Of a stretch of DNA of 64,000 bases, positions 63,001-64,000 are shown in pieces. How positions within the stretch are numbered: position 1 is the first letter of the stretch; each line of letters opens with the position of its first letter. A program made the translations under genes and the position numbers. The DNA comes from Atopsyche davidsoni. Taxonomy: Eukaryota > Arthropoda > Insecta > Trichoptera > Hydrobiosidae. Location: the NCBI GenBank assembly GCA_022113835.1, contig JAILWY010000023.1, positions 8,060,001-8,124,000 of the forward strand. Direction: 5' to 3'. The notes below the pieces were generated by a model. That model saw only the letters and a list, made by a program, of their open reading frames with translations. It ran no database searches and was not told the DNA's origin.

Positions 63001-64000
63001 TTTGCAAAGATGTATCGTCAATAAAATAAATTTAAGAAAATGCAGTATCAAAAGTTTTTCAGAACACTAAATAAAATAAACTGCTTACAGTGTTTTTAAT
63101 AGAAGGAACACACACACACATAAATGGTAAGCATCTATACTATAGATTCTATAGCCTGATTCTCTTAATATACCACCAGCAATCTCTTATGAGACAATAA
63201 TTAAGTAAAGGTAAAAGGGGATCTCTTCTATATTAGTAAAGTATCAGAACACGAATTGCTGTAATTAATATTTCACATTCATAAGTCTTCATAATTTGTC
63301 GTTGTTACAATACGGCAGCTTAATTATACACGCATTACTACACGCATGATATACCTAACAATATTCTGGGTTCGTATAAATTACAGATTATTTATTAATT
63401 AATAGGAAGCACACTGAGGTCCATCGTAGGGAATAAAACCCGAAACAATGATAAAAACATGTCTCATAAAAATAATCCAGGTTATTATTTTATTACGTAT
63501 TTTGCTAACTATTTCTATATTCTTTATAAAGTAGTGTATAATTCTTTGTAACGCACTTTTATATGTTTGAGAAATTATGATATGAAAGTTTTATATGTAT
63601 GAAAGATCGCCATTAATATTGTAATTAATTACCAATGTAATAACATATATTTATCTTATTTCGGAAGGTTTGTTTGATATTAAAACTCAAAACGGGATAC
63701 TTTTGTCTTTGGTCTATAGTAGTAGCGATCAATGGGTGTAGGAATCAAATTATCACCTTTTAATTAAATTGGCGATGTAAGTTGCTTGCATGTTCTGATA
63801 TGCGTATATTGAACATCTGCTACGGTCTCAACGAAATCATATTCAACCAAATGACGATGAACTTTCTAAGGGCCCAATAAGTCAGGGGGAAATGTTGGCA
63901 CACACAGTGCGCCAGGAATTTCATTATTGTTTTCAAGGGCCTATTATATTAGGCCATCCGACCTTCGGTGGGCAATAAAGCTGCAAATTGAGAGATCTGA
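60025..64000. other. Intergenic region to window end, no gene seen
   Basis: AT-rich with scattered GC-richer patches (60,180-60,400; 61,490-61,620; 63,820-63,990). The last contains a small hairpin, GGCCTA-TTATAT-TAGGCC. No coding exon or known repeat end could be supported. Confidence 0.4.

Overview
This is an AT-rich, intron-bearing animal window. The genes point to an insect, most likely a moth or butterfly: a Tret1-type sugar transporter, a divergent seven-transmembrane gustatory receptor, and insect-like PICK1, AUP1 and mucolipin. The order is inferred, not proven. I see no rRNA, convincing tRNA, CRISPR array or bacterial-type operon.

Layout. Positions 1 to about 19,700 are a gene-poor desert holding remnants of short transposons and dispersed repeats. 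A Tret1/SLC2-like sugar transporter follows on the + strand, with an inferred 5' UTR exon near 19,776-20,018 and coding exons at 23,065-23,176 and 24,071-25,410. An intronless TRPML (mucolipin) channel lies on the - strand at 29,205-31,043. Head to head with it, about 1.2 kb away, is AUP1 on the + strand, with eight coding exons between 32,209 and 36,430. PICK1, on the - strand, has nine coding exons between 40,410 and 46,038 and converges on AUP1. A 197-bp tandem repeat array sits just upstream of PICK1. A four-exon gustatory receptor occupies 53,005-55,470 on the - strand. The remaining ~8.5 kb has no gene I can support.

All five principal gene models were assembled by hand. I followed GT/AG sites and reading phase and compared the products with remembered family sequences. 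Every junction keeps frame.

The genes are not a pathway cluster. AUP1 works at the ER and lipid droplets, TRPML in late endosomes and lysosomes, and PICK1 in membrane traffic of receptors. The transporter and the gustatory receptor act at the cell surface. The most interesting signals are: (1) three well-formed coding exons of unknown family inside PICK1 intron 1, all phase-compatible with PICK1; (2) a small membrane-protein ORF with its own polyadenylation signal in the same intron; (3) loss of the catalytic-type histidine in the AUP1 acyltransferase motif; (4) a perfect 182-bp spacerless palindrome in AUP1 intron 2; and (5) the repeat array carrying repeated CACGTG boxes beside the PICK1 start.
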